From Chaetorhynchus papuensis (Eukaryota; Chordata; Aves; Passeriformes; Rhipiduridae), in NCBI GenBank assembly GCA_013396525.1, contig VWYX01001256.1, positions 147,411 through 211,410 of the forward strand: 64,000 bases of DNA, read 5' to 3'. Position numbers and translations under genes: made by a program. The notes below the pieces were generated by a model. That model saw only the letters and a list, made by a program, of their open reading frames with translations. It searched no databases and was not told where the DNA came from. Positions 25,368-36,010 of the stretch are shown here, one piece after another (positions within the stretch are counted from its first letter, which is position 1; each line of letters starts with the position of its first letter).

Positions 25368-25375
25368 TATATAAA
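25368..25375 (+). promoter_or_regulatory. TATA box of the solo LTR
   Basis: TATATAAA lies about 190 bases upstream of the LTR's polyadenylation signal, the expected U3 position. Whether it is active today is unknown. Confidence 0.7.
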
Positions 25376-25556
25376 CTGAAGGGAGATGGCCAGGAGGTGC
25401 CAGTCTCTGCTCTGGGACAAGCTGGGCATTGATCAGTGGATGGTGAGCAATTGTAGTGTACAGAACTTGTTTTTCTTGTGTTTTATTCCTCTTCTTTTCC
25501 CTTTTCTTTATTATTATTTTTTTTGTAGTTGCTATTATATTTTACTTTATCTCATC

Positions 25557-25562
25557 ATTAAA
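25557..25562 (+). terminator. ATTAAA polyadenylation signal of the solo LTR
   Basis: ATTAAA is the commonest variant of AATAAA. It sits downstream of the TATA box and of a T-rich stretch, as in the R region of an LTR. Confidence 0.6.
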
Positions 25563-25656
25563 CTGTTCTTCAGCTGTGGGTTTTTCCACTGAGGTGGGGC
25601 ATGTGAGTGAGCAGCTGCATAGTACTTAGTTGCCAGCTGGGGTTAAAACCACAACA

Positions 25657-26479
25657 GTGGAAACAGATCAAGCGGCAAAGTTTTGAAATAAAATCATTCA
25701 ACAGATAGCTTAAATGTCAATATGGACTATATGCAGTACTAATAATTTTTATTCCAGTTATTATCCGTAGAAGTGTCCAGAGTAAATCAGATCTAAGGCA
25801 TATTGTTCTACCTTGAGCAGTAGCTAGTACTAGACATGTCAAAGAAACTGCAGGAAGTCTGGCAGTATATTGCCAGGGAGTTGGTTGACTGTGTAGAAGA
25901 GTGTCCTTCCAAAAGCTGTAATTGCTCGTAGTTGAAATTATCTGTTGTGTAATATTTAACATTATAATTATAATTATATATAATTTTGCTTCGTGTGAAA
26001 GATTTTCCTGTTGCTGCTCTGAAATTGCTACTAAATTTCCATTTCAGTGGATGCTCCCTTGTTCTTGTACTGAGAACCTGTTATTTGTTATTGTGATTCT
26101 TTTTGTGTGCTCCCACTTAATTGCCTTCTGTCTAAGGCAAACATAGGAGAGTCTGTCAGTGTGTTTCTACTATTTTTTTATCTCAGTTAATTCTTCTGTC
26201 ACCTTTTTGATAGGGGTAATTAAAATTGTGCAGTGTTCCGGATGACAAGAGATTTTTTAGTTAACTAAATTGCAATACATAGACATACATAATTTTATTT
26301 CTGTTCTATTACCACTGTATTTTATGCATAGCCCACTAACTGCTTGATTTTTCCACTACTGTTTCCTCATAAATAATGGTCTTTTTTGATCTATTACCGT
26401 GTTTGTTGAGTCTTTTTTTGAGGTACAGTCAGTTTGGAACCCAGTAAAGTGAGCAGTTCCAGTGATTTCCTTTAAAGTG
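25657..26479. other. Unique noncoding DNA
   Basis: AT-rich, including a short (ATTATA)-like stretch near 25960-25982. No gene or family is recognised. Confidence 0.55.
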
Positions 26480-26865
26480 TTCCAAAGAGACTTGCCAGCA
26501 TTTGGTTTCATCTGCAATCATGTTTTTTCTATTCACTCAACTTGCTTAAGACATTCAAAGTTTTTCACAGTTTCTCTGGTCTCGATCTACTTGAATAGTT
26601 TTGGAATGTCAGCAAAACACTTTCCAGATAGTTGATAAACAACAGATGCCCTGGGATGGAACCTTGTGGCACACCACAGATAACCTCATGCCATAGCAAC
26701 CATTTTTCTTTCTTTTTGTTTCTTATTGCTTCACCATTTTTGATCTGTGCAACTACTTTGTCTCCTCTGCCTTCTCCTCTTTGCCTGCTTAGCTTCTGTA
26801 GTTGCTCTTCACTAAGTTTGGACAGAGGAGCAGAAAGCTTCATAATTGATGTCAGCCCTCTCATT
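26480..26865 (-). pseudogene. Old LINE reverse-transcriptase fragment, CR1/L2-like
   Basis: A minus-strand frame (26864-26565) contains GVPQGS followed by I-P-G-H-LLFI, matching motif B of non-LTR retrotransposon reverse transcriptases (26675-26658 for GVPQGS). The plus strand nearby (26610-26690) also resembles the CR1 region around 'ccctggg...aacaccac'. The residues before motif B do not resemble the copy at 12 kb, so this may be an older CR1 branch or an L2-type element. No catalytic Asp-Asp motif is preserved. The boundaries are approximate. Confidence 0.6.
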
Positions 26866-29808
26866 TACCTGCTATACTACTGCCTCATTTAAAGAAATTT
26901 TATGAATTAGCTCCATTGCAGAGCTCACAATGTATAGATCTCATTTTATTCTAAGTATTTTAAAGGCAAATAATTTACCAGTTATTGAAAGCAAACAATC
27001 GGTCTGGAAGTCACTGGATAACTGCCCACTCTTTCATCTAACTGCTTGTGCAACACTGACTGTCCCTCAGCCCTCGAGTATGGCAGTCAATCCTGCTCTC
27101 CCACTCAGGACAGTAAAAAACCGTGTGTATAAATGTCCCGTCTTTCAGTACTGAGTGTTTGCATAAGCACACGGTACTATCACATTTAATGCAATGAACA
27201 CAACTGACCACTGAGACATTGGGTTATGCTGGTGTGACTGCATGTGTTAGCACTCACCTTTTAATCTCTTGATTTGAATCTCACAGTTTACTCCCTTTCT
27301 TCCCATGTTATCTTCATAACAACTTTATGCTTTTCCGAACTACCTGTACAAATGATAACATGTCTTAACTTATGACAGGCAGGAATTTTCACACACCAAT
27401 TTGCAGCTGGGTCCAATACATTCAGCCACTTTCTTTCCCCAAATTCTTAATCCCAAATAAATCTATCTGTGATCTGCTTCCTACTCTCTGCTCTTTCTGA
27501 GGGCCCTGTTGCCAGCTTGTCTCTTACAGCTTGTCAGTGTTTGCTTCTCTAGTGCAGATAATGTAATGTCCAGTCTCTCCTGACTACGGGGACTAATCTG
27601 TCTGTAAAGGAGCCTTATGTACTGTATACCAACCAGGCTGTATTGACTTCATTGCTTTTCGATTAGTCTATAGCACCAGATGGCCTTCTGTCTTTTTGGC
27701 ACTCTCACAAAATGGCCAGTCTTACTCTGCTGCTCCAGGGATGGTGAGTATTTGCACATGGGGGATGACGGCTGCATTCAGAAGTCTTCCCTTCTCTGCT
27801 AGATTGTTTTGGATTTAGAGCAGAGACTCTTGGATGCTCAGGTAGCATATCCTGACGCAGTCTGCCCCTTTTAGATAAAACAAATATGCTTCTTATTACA
27901 GGGGAAGAATCTAACTTGTCTTTTCCACTACATCTGGAAACAAGTGCATAGGGCTTTCTTTTCTCTCTGGATACATACCTAGATATACTGGAGCGCAGAA
28001 TGAGCAAAGATGTTGGGAATGTGCAGTTAGCAAAACAAGGAGTAAAACTAGGAAGAATTTGTTGTAGACAGCTGGGGATCATTCAGCTTTGTGTGATTTG
28101 ATCTGATGGTTAATTATGAGTTGAGACAAATCTGCTGTCGAAAAGTGACTGTAGAATAAGTAGATTCATCCTCCTGGAGATCCTGTCAGAGAGGCCACTC
28201 CTATGACAGCTCCCACAGAACTCTAATTGCAACCTCTGTCTAGGAACATAGAAGCACAGCTCATGACATTGTTCCCTACAGCTGTCCAGCTGCAGCAGCA
28301 GCTCTTTGCTTTGCAGCTGTTAGCAGTTACAGCAGCAGGTTACAACAACTTTGGGCATCTCTATTCCACAGAAGAAAGTGAAATTAGCTCTGAAGAGGAT
28401 ACTGCAATTATATGTGACAATTATGGGCTGTAACGGTGACGTGTTCTACCTATGATTCTCTAATGACAGCTGCATGTTCTTTTTCAAATACTTAACATTC
28501 CTCCCTACCCACCGAACTAGGGAGACATGAACTCTAGCAAAGAAGATAAGTGGGCTAAAAAAGGTGGAGATATAATTTATGACAAGGAATTCATAAAGAT
28601 GTAGAAATCAGAGTGCAAACTTCGGTTTTTCCAGGAGGCAAGATCCTGAACTCTTGCACCTTGCCTCTTCAATGACCCTTACCTCAGCAGTCCTCCTTTT
28701 TCCAAAATGACCTCACACTCGTTGTCTGGTCACCTTCTGTAGAACCAAAGTGAGAAAATAAGATGGCATTAGCTCTATTAACACATTTGGTCAAGTGAAA
28801 CAGAGAGATGAGGAGTCAAGGCCTTGTCATCTTCTGTGCTGAGCTGATTCAACAGGCTCTTCTGGGGTGCTGAGGTCTGGAGCAGTACCTGGCTAGTAAC
28901 AGTCAAAACTTTGTTGTCCCTGTTTTCATGAGCTGTAGCTAATATGGATCATTTTGTGGCTTCCACAGTATATGACAAGACAAATTATTTGCAGTGAGCT
29001 CCTTCTGTACAAGTGGTCAACACACATTTCCTAACAGAGCCAACAACTAGCATATCAAAAGTGAAGACCTGGTATTTCATTAATTCACTTTCCTTCACGT
29101 TATTTTCCTGGCTGTTCTTTTTTCAATGTTTAGTCAAATAGATCTCTTTGCTGATTTTATGGAGCGATAACTAACAAGGGATAATTGGTCTGAGTGCTCA
29201 GTGTATTAGCAGATAGCTCATCTTTGGTCTAAGATTACGGTATTAGTGGATGACTGTCCTTGTGAGCTTCCCCTCTCCATTTCTGAATGATCTTGAGAAG
29301 TTTATACCAGAAAATCAAAATTGTGGTTACTAAATCTAACTTGTGGATTTCTGTCTTTAAGCTTTTGAGGGAAAAGACATTAAAAGAAAAATGTGAAACG
29401 TTTTCATATCACACAGGAGGCAATAGTTGATTTCTCACTTGAGTTGTCTGAGATAATTCAAATACTTTTAGAAGGAAAACAATCCAGAGGACTGTCTAGC
29501 CGAATTCATCCTTCATCATGCATGGGAATTTCAAAGTGCCCATGGGGTATACAACACTCAAGCAGGGGGAAGTAACTGCTTGAATCACTCTTAAGGCTTT
29601 CTTAAAAACTGCAGTCTACACGCAGTCAGTGTCATCAGAACACTTTTTCCTTGAGGGAAAGAGCTTAGCAGAGAGTCTAGTGTTCTAATGTTCTGAAAAG
29701 TTCACTGAGTTATTTTCCCTCTGTAGGGGCAAAGGTGCTGAAATAACTTTAATTTTACATCTGTGTTTTCAAGTTCATTTGAACATAAATATTGCTCTTT
29801 GCCTGTTC
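26866..29808. other. Unique noncoding DNA
   Basis: No repeat or gene is recognised. A 125-codon minus-strand frame at 27705-28082 has no domain. Three CAGCTG E-boxes cluster at 28279-28319. Confidence 0.5.
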
Positions 29809-30407
29809 CCTCTCTCTTTCTTTCTTTCCTTTCTTTCTTTCTTTNNNNNNNNNNNNNNNNNNNNNNNNNNNNNNNNNNNNNNNNNNNNNNNNNNNNNNNN
29901 NNNNNNNNNNNNNNNNNNNNNNNNNNNNNNNNNNNNNNNNNNNNNNNNNNNNNNNNNNNNNNNNNNNNNNNNNNNNNNNNNNNNNNNNNNNNNNNNNNNN
30001 NNNNNNNNNNNNNNNNNNNNNNNNNNNNNNNNNNNNNNNNNNNNNNNNNNNNNNNNNNNNNNNNNNNNNNNNNNNNNNNNNNNNNNNNNNNNNNNNNNNN
30101 NNNNNNNNNNNNNNNNNNNNNNNNNNNNNNNNNNNNNNNNNNNNNNNNNNNNNNNNNNNNNNNNNNNNNNNNNNNNNNNNNNNNNNNNNNNNNNNNNNNN
30201 NNNNNNNNNNNNNNNNNNNNNNNNNNNNNNNNNNNNNNNNNNNNNNNNNNNNNNNNNNNNNNNNNNNNNNNNNNNNNNNNNNNNNNNNNNNNNNNNNNNN
30301 NNNNNNNNNNNNNNNNNNNNNNNNNNNNNNNNNNNNNNNNNNNNNNNNNNNNNNNNNNNNNNNNNNNNNNNNNNNNNNNTCTTTCTTTCTTTCTCTCTTT
30401 CTTTCTC
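29809..30407. repeat. CTTT microsatellite interrupted by an assembly gap
   Basis: Runs of CTTT/CTCT (29809-29844) lead into 535 unspecified bases (29845-30379), and CTTT repeats resume at 30380-30407. The gap is therefore most likely an unresolved long tetranucleotide array. Apparent long reading frames crossing it on both strands are artefacts of the unspecified bases. Confidence 0.95.
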
Positions 30408-33136
30408 AATGCATGGTATACATAACTTTTGTACAACCTGGAAATCCTTCTCTTTCTAATGTGCAAAAGCAACTGTTTGCAACTCATTATAACATGGCCT
30501 CAGTTTAGGCAGTGTTCCTGAAAAGCACACAAAAATAATTTGGAGCACTCTTCTGGCCATGTGATCTTCAAAAATGGCTGAAAACCTCTCAAGCTATAAA
30601 GGGAGAACGGCTCATCCACCAGTGAAACTCCAGGCTACACAGAAAGGTAGTCCTGATTCTCTTGATTATATGTTTGAATGTGCTCCAAACTAGTCTCTTT
30701 CTTCAACTGCATGTAGAAATAACAGCTACAGCAGTCTCAAAACAAACAAACAAACAAAGATACAAAAATACCCATCTTTTGCAAAGATTATTAGCGCAAT
30801 TCAGCATATGCTTAACCCAAGTGTGGAAGGCAACTTCCCCCCTTGTGAGCAAGTGAGGATGTTAGTGTTTATGAGACATTTTGGTATGGAGAGATAAGGG
30901 TTGGTATTGAGAGACAGGGATATTATGTGAAACTGATGTCCTGCATTATTACTGTGAAAGTTTACTCCCAGCAAGCTACATGAGAAATTCAGCAGACTCC
31001 TGAAGTTTTACACTAAAAATCTGTGGAATAAATAAACAATTTGTTCTTCTGCCAATCAGGTTTTTTTCCAGTAAAGGTTCCTCTTGACTGACTGAGACAA
31101 AAAGGGAACACGTTACCACGGCCTCGAAATCCCTGTCGCTTAGCTTAAGTACAGCACTGAGTTGAGAGGACAATGTTTGTGTGTTGTAAGATTATGGAAA
31201 CGGTGTGCAGTGGAAGGCTGGATGTTAGCTGGGTGAGTAAGTAGACTCTGAGCAATAAGGCATTGGTGTATGACAGTAGAACACAGCACTGAAGGGATAT
31301 CATATCACATGGGCTTCTCTAGACTGGAAAGGCGATGTAGGTTAGATAAAGTCAAACCCAGACAATGTTCTTTGCTTGTCGTAGCCTCAGAGGGAAGTTG
31401 CTGGTTGAAGAGATTTTTCTGAATTACTCACAAGCTGAGTTATTGATTAATGCTAGATATTCACCTCTTCAGATAAAGCCCAGGTTTTTTGCCTAGTAGT
31501 AAGGAGAAATTAAATAAACAGCCATTTTCTTCAAATCTATCTAAACAGATATTTTAAAGAAATATATTAATAGTGTTCCTATGCCAAGATTTTCCTTGGT
31601 TTTTTGAGCATTATGGCCAGCCAAGGATCACTATCAATAAGACGACTATCCCTGTTTAGATCAACTGGCAAACATAAAACCCATCTGTGTGTTGTTTAAC
31701 AGGTGCCATTTTAGATCCATGGGGAGCGAAGCAAGCTTTGTACAGATGGACAGTTATTCATTGGACCCGTGCTAGCAGTATAATATTTATTCAGCCACTG
31801 CCTGCCTACAAGCTCAATATTTGAAAGAGTCAGTGAAAAATGTTTCTGGTGGAATATTTTCCTGAGAGGGAAATAGGAGGAGGAAGCAAAGGAAATTCCA
31901 TTAAAAATTGGCTTACACTCACCAAGAGTCTCATTTTGATCAAGGTATGCAAGTTCTGGCGAGGGTTCTGGGATTCACTTGCGGCAACCCAAAGGCTTTA
32001 ATTATTAATAGAAATACTATTAAACAGTATACTTTTTGTGGAAAGGAAGGCAGTTCCTTCTACTGACAGCAGTTGTATAAATTGGAACGGAAACTGGCAA
32101 CTCCCATCTACCACGCCAGGTAATGAAGGATGCTTTTCTCCACTTATGTAATCACTTCCTTTTGGTTTTTTTTAAATTTACGGATGACCTCGAGAATGGA
32201 GAGAAGGGTATATGAATAATGAAAAAATATATGAAAGAAAATTTCAAAATGTATTTTTCTAAGTCTAGTGAAAAACCATTGGTTGGGCTGACTTGCACTG
32301 AAGAGGAGGAATACCTTTTGCTGTGGGAAACACTGCAGAGATTCTGTGAGTTACTATGAGTATTCTGTGCATGTACTGAAGTGATCCTCTTGACTGCAGC
32401 CTCACAGAAATTACTAAGGGACTAATGTAGTTTTCAGTAACAGCCTGCTGCTTGTTCTGTAGTCTATGCAGGAGCATGGGCATGCAGACATTTTATGCTG
32501 CTTAAGCTTAGTAAAGGCATCTCCATGTAAATGACAGTAACTCTCCTGCATGGCAAAGCAAGCAGTAAGTTCTTGGAGTAAGCCAGCTGAAGCTCTTATT
32601 AGCACTACCTGCAGTAGCTGAACAGTGATTCAAGCAGTAAGAAACAGCCATTGTGGTTTGGATGTTAAAGAGTGTTAAAGAGTGGATAGACTCACAAAAC
32701 CTAACATCATTTGTTGCAAGACTTGCAGACTTGCCAACTCTCAAGCACTGTGTTGAGCTTCCTGACCATGGCCACTACCTTTTGTCCTACTATGACTTCT
32801 AATTCAGGTGAAAAAAAGGAGTGCAGTACATAAGCATTACATATTTGATGTTAAAAACTGGCTTGTGAGACCTTGGTAACAGGGGACATAACAAGGTATT
32901 TATGTTATCTATTATTACTTTCAAGAGAGTCATAATTGCTTCAGGTTGATTAAATTTTAAGATGTGATAAAAAAACTCCTGATGACAGCAATTAAACTTT
33001 AACAAAAAGCCAATCGCAGTGGACAAAATTACCATTTCTCTTACTACTATTAAAGTATACCAAAGGAAAAAAAAATGTTTTAAGGACTGAGATAAAACAA
33101 AAGGACCAACTTTTGCCAATTTTATATATTTTCTCT
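30408..33136. other. Unique noncoding DNA
   Basis: No gene or interspersed repeat is recognised. A short (AAAC)n run lies at about 30739-30757, and a 10-bp tandem duplication of gttaaagagt lies near 32665-32684. Confidence 0.55.
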
Positions 33137-33770
33137 AGAATCAAAGCATGGTTGAGTTGGAAGAAACCTTTAAAGATCATCTAATCCAACTCCCTGTCAT
33201 GGCAAGGGACATCTTTCACTAGATGAAACTCTTTAAAGCCCAGTTCAGCCTGACCTTGAATACTTGCAAGCATGGAGCATCCTTAGCTTCTATCACCAAC
33301 CTGCTCCAGTGTCTTACTACCCTCATTGTAAAATATTTCTTGCTTATGGCCAATGTAAATCTACCATCTTTAAACTACTGCCCTGTAGTGACCTATCACT
33401 ACACGCCTTGGTAAAAATTCTCTGTTCATCTTTCTTACAAGCCCCCTTTATATATTGAAAGACCACAAAAAAGTTCTCTCCAGAGCCGGCTCTTCTCCAG
33501 GAGGAACAAACTGAAGTCTCTCAGCTTTTCCTCACAGCCCTCTGGCCATTTTCACGGCCATGCTCTGGGACTCTCTCCAACAGGTCGATGCTATTCCTGT
33601 GCTGGGGACCCCAGAGCTGGATGCAGGTGGGGTCTCATGAGAGCAGAGCAGAGAGGGAGAATCACCTCCCTAGACTTGTTGGCCACCCTCTGTTGGATGC
33701 AGCTCAGGATGAGATTGGCTTTCTGGGCTGTAGGTGCACATTATCATCTCGTGTCCAGTTTTTCTCAGAA
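33137..33770 (-). mobile_element. CR1 LINE, 5'-truncated, old copy
   Basis: On the plus strand it opens with the reverse complement of the CR1 3' terminus ('agaatcaaagcatggttgag' at 33137). It continues through 'tccaactccctgtcatggca', the 'cagcctgaccttgaatactt' segment, and the C-terminal ORF2 region including 'ggctcttctccaggaggaac' and 'ccagagctggatgcag'. Near 33765 it fades within the 'cctctgttggatgcagctcaggatgagattggc' region. It resembles a different CR1 branch from the 12 kb and 48 kb copies and is more diverged, with no intact frame on its coding strand. Confidence 0.9.
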
Positions 33771-33837
33771 TTTTTTATTGTGCAAATATAGCATACTGGT
33801 GATTTGGAAAAAAAATTGCTCTGCACCTACATCAGGC

Positions 33838-33914
33838 TTTATACAGTTTATAGAGTTTACTGTATAAACTGTATACAGTCTACAGTCTATTGAGTTTGTA
33901 GTTTATACAGTTTA
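33838..33914. repeat. Cluster of overlapping inverted repeats built on TTTATACAGT
   Basis: TTTATACAGT at 33838-33847 pairs perfectly with ACTGTATAAA at 33859-33868. The overlapping ACTGTATA (33859-33866) also pairs with TATACAGT (33872-33879), and TTTATACAGTTTA recurs at 33902-33914. Several alternative stems are therefore possible. Confidence 0.85.
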
Positions 33915-33985
33915 CTAACATGCAGGCAAAAAAAGAGAAAAAAACCCCTGAAAACAACCCCAAAACCCCACTTTCTGGTTGTTTC

Positions 33986-34004
33986 AAAAAAAAAAAAAAA
34001 AAAA
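33986..34004 (+). repeat. A19 tract
   Basis: Nineteen consecutive A residues; simple repeat. Confidence 0.95.
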
Positions 34005-35179
34005 CTGAGGAACATCAAACAGTAGGAAAAAAAAGCATAATATTCATTCCCAGATGAAAGCATTCAGCATTAAGTTGTGAAAGTGTCCAAGACAGCACAG
34101 TTCTCATTATACCATGAAGAATTGCCTATAATAAATTCATCATCCAGACCAGTCACTGGTGTGCATGGAGAGGGTAGGCTCTTAGCATGGATGAGCAAAT
34201 ATAGCCTATGCTTTATTCCAGAGTTTTAAAGAAGATCCTGATCAGAATTACAGCTATTTATATAGGAGGGACTGTTAAGAAAATAATGCACATCAAGTTT
34301 TCTTATAGGCCCGTGAGTCAGAGCAAGAAGGGGAAAATCAGGGGCAACCAGAGGTATTTATGTTACATTTTAGAAAAATAATTTCTGAAAGTGTCTGTAA
34401 AGGCCTTGCCTGTTGCTATCATGTTTCTGAAATAACCCTACTGGGTTTTTCTAAATATATACATTCATTGATCACAGACAGAAAGAGAAACTTGAACAAC
34501 ATTAAAACAACATTGTAACTACAATAGTTCAGTTTCAATGATGTTAGACATTGCTTTTACTTAGAGGCTTCTCTATGGAATTCTGATCTGCCAAGGATCA
34601 TGCCTACAATGCAGATAAAAGATGGATAGACATGAAAATATATTTTCAGGTAGTTCTGTCTTCCTTAGTACAAGGCAGATTGTTGTTTCAGATCAGCATC
34701 AGCACCATAGCTTGGATCTGCTCTCACCCTGCTTTTACTGGCTGCCTCTCCTGCTCAGAGTTCTTCTCTTGTGTTCTAGTGAACATCATCCACACAATCC
34801 TATTTCTTTGTTGTTCGACAGTCAGACATAACCCTCTGGGAATGTGTTGGGGGAGTCCTTTCTCCTGCTCCCCCTCCTGGAAGGTGTGAGAGAGCCCTGA
34901 TATGCTAAATGCTCCTCTTCTTTTTTCCAGGGCCTACTCAGCTTCCTTTTCCTTTGGAGACCATATGAGGTTTTCTCAATATGCTCCACTGTATTTTTTT
35001 TCTCTACATTCACATCTTATTTTGTGTTATGAATTCATTTGTTTTCTTTGAGTTTGCTAAGTGCAGCTAGTCAGTGCATGGCTCATTACATTACTTCTGA
35101 ACAGCCAGAGCCAAACCACGGCCAGAAGCCCCTGTTAAAGAAGTGGTGTTTTTCTTGCTTGTTCTCTTGCTCAAGGAAA
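34005..35179. other. Unique noncoding DNA
   Basis: No gene or repeat is recognised. A good 3' splice-site-like sequence (pyrimidine run then AG, near 34914-34930) has no plausible exon behind it. Confidence 0.5.
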
Positions 35180-36010
35180 GTAATTGAGTTTGTATAATTC
35201 ATGTTTTAAATTCATCCAATAAGAAAAGGAGATTCTTCAACCTGGGTTTTTTTATCCCCCAAGTGTGAAAATTAGATTTATCAGTTATTAACTTGTTTAT
35301 TTTTTTAAGGTATCTAGCTTTGTGTCACTGTTGATGTCACTATTTGCAAACTGGCTTTGTCATTTTATTGATAGCACTTGAGTGAAGAACTCTCTGATAA
35401 TATATGCAAACTCACAGCTCTCAACAAGCTTTACAGCTCCGTTAATGAGGGGATTAACAAGAGCACTGCAATGTATTTAACCTGCGGCACTAGCTCTGTT
35501 TCAATAAGACTTCAGCAGCCTATTAAATGGAGTGGGGGCTCAATTAACCCAGACAAAGGCCACTCTACAGAACATGGCAGGGAGGACCACAGTTAGCATC
35601 TGCCTAAGCAGCTTGTTCCGAGCTGGAAATAAAGAGGGTGACATGTTCTCGCCCCGAGCTATGATATAACTGAAATGGTGACTCTAGTTCATCTGCGCTG
35701 ACTGAATAGGTGCCGGCATTGAAACCCACCGCTATCTCGCCATATGACAGTTTGTAAAATCCGAGTGCACTCAACGGTCACCCAGAGCCTCCTGCCTGCG
35801 AGCACCGAGGTATTGTTCCCAGGGAGCTTTCTCCAGCACGAGGATGCGGTGCCGGCATGGTGTTACGTTTGGACAGTCAGGGAACATCACGTCAGTAGAT
35901 CTTTCAGGGAATGTTTTAACAATCTCCTGCCGGAGAGGGATTCGGCATGGAGGTGTTACTGGTCTTTGTGTAATCTGATTATTTCATTGGAGGTTAAAAT
36001 AAGAGCTGGA
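35180..36010. promoter_or_regulatory. Candidate conserved regulatory element with a CpG cluster
   Basis: This block is free of recognisable repeats. It has an AT-rich left half with several homeodomain-type cores (GTTAATGAGG near 35441, CAATTAACCC near 35541 next to ACAAAGG). It passes into a right half with 18 CpGs between 35619 and 35945, far denser than anywhere nearby. Base composition shifts towards balanced GC there. Two short open frames (35378-35596 and 35744-36016, plus) lack any recognisable domain, so I do not call a gene. The pattern fits a vertebrate developmental enhancer or a small orphan CpG island. Conservation must be tested by alignment. Confidence 0.4.

Larger units (their letters stand above)
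25111..25656 (+). mobile_element. Solo LTR of an avian endogenous retrovirus
   Basis: The segment starts with TG and ends with CA in the LTR-like terminus 'ccagctggggttaaaaccacaaca'. In order on the plus strand it holds a U3-like part, a TATA box (25368-25375), a T-rich stretch (about 25468-25545) and an ATTAAA signal (25557-25562). This order fixes the plus orientation. The sequence resembles a widespread LTR family that I know from bird genomes, but I cannot name the subfamily. No viral genes and no partner LTR lie nearby, so it is a solo LTR left by recombination. I see no matching short duplication in the flanks (gccct before, gtgga after), so the ends may be slightly off or the duplication has decayed. 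Confidence 0.85.

Noticed and set aside
28227..28433. 68-codon plus-strand frame with a Gln/Leu-rich start and an acidic end
   Set aside because: The Gln/Leu part comes from a CAG/CTG-rich stretch, and there is no family resemblance.
29702..30508. Frames of 220-261 codons on both strands across the gap
   Set aside because: Almost all residues come from unspecified bases; the real flanks are CTTT repeats.
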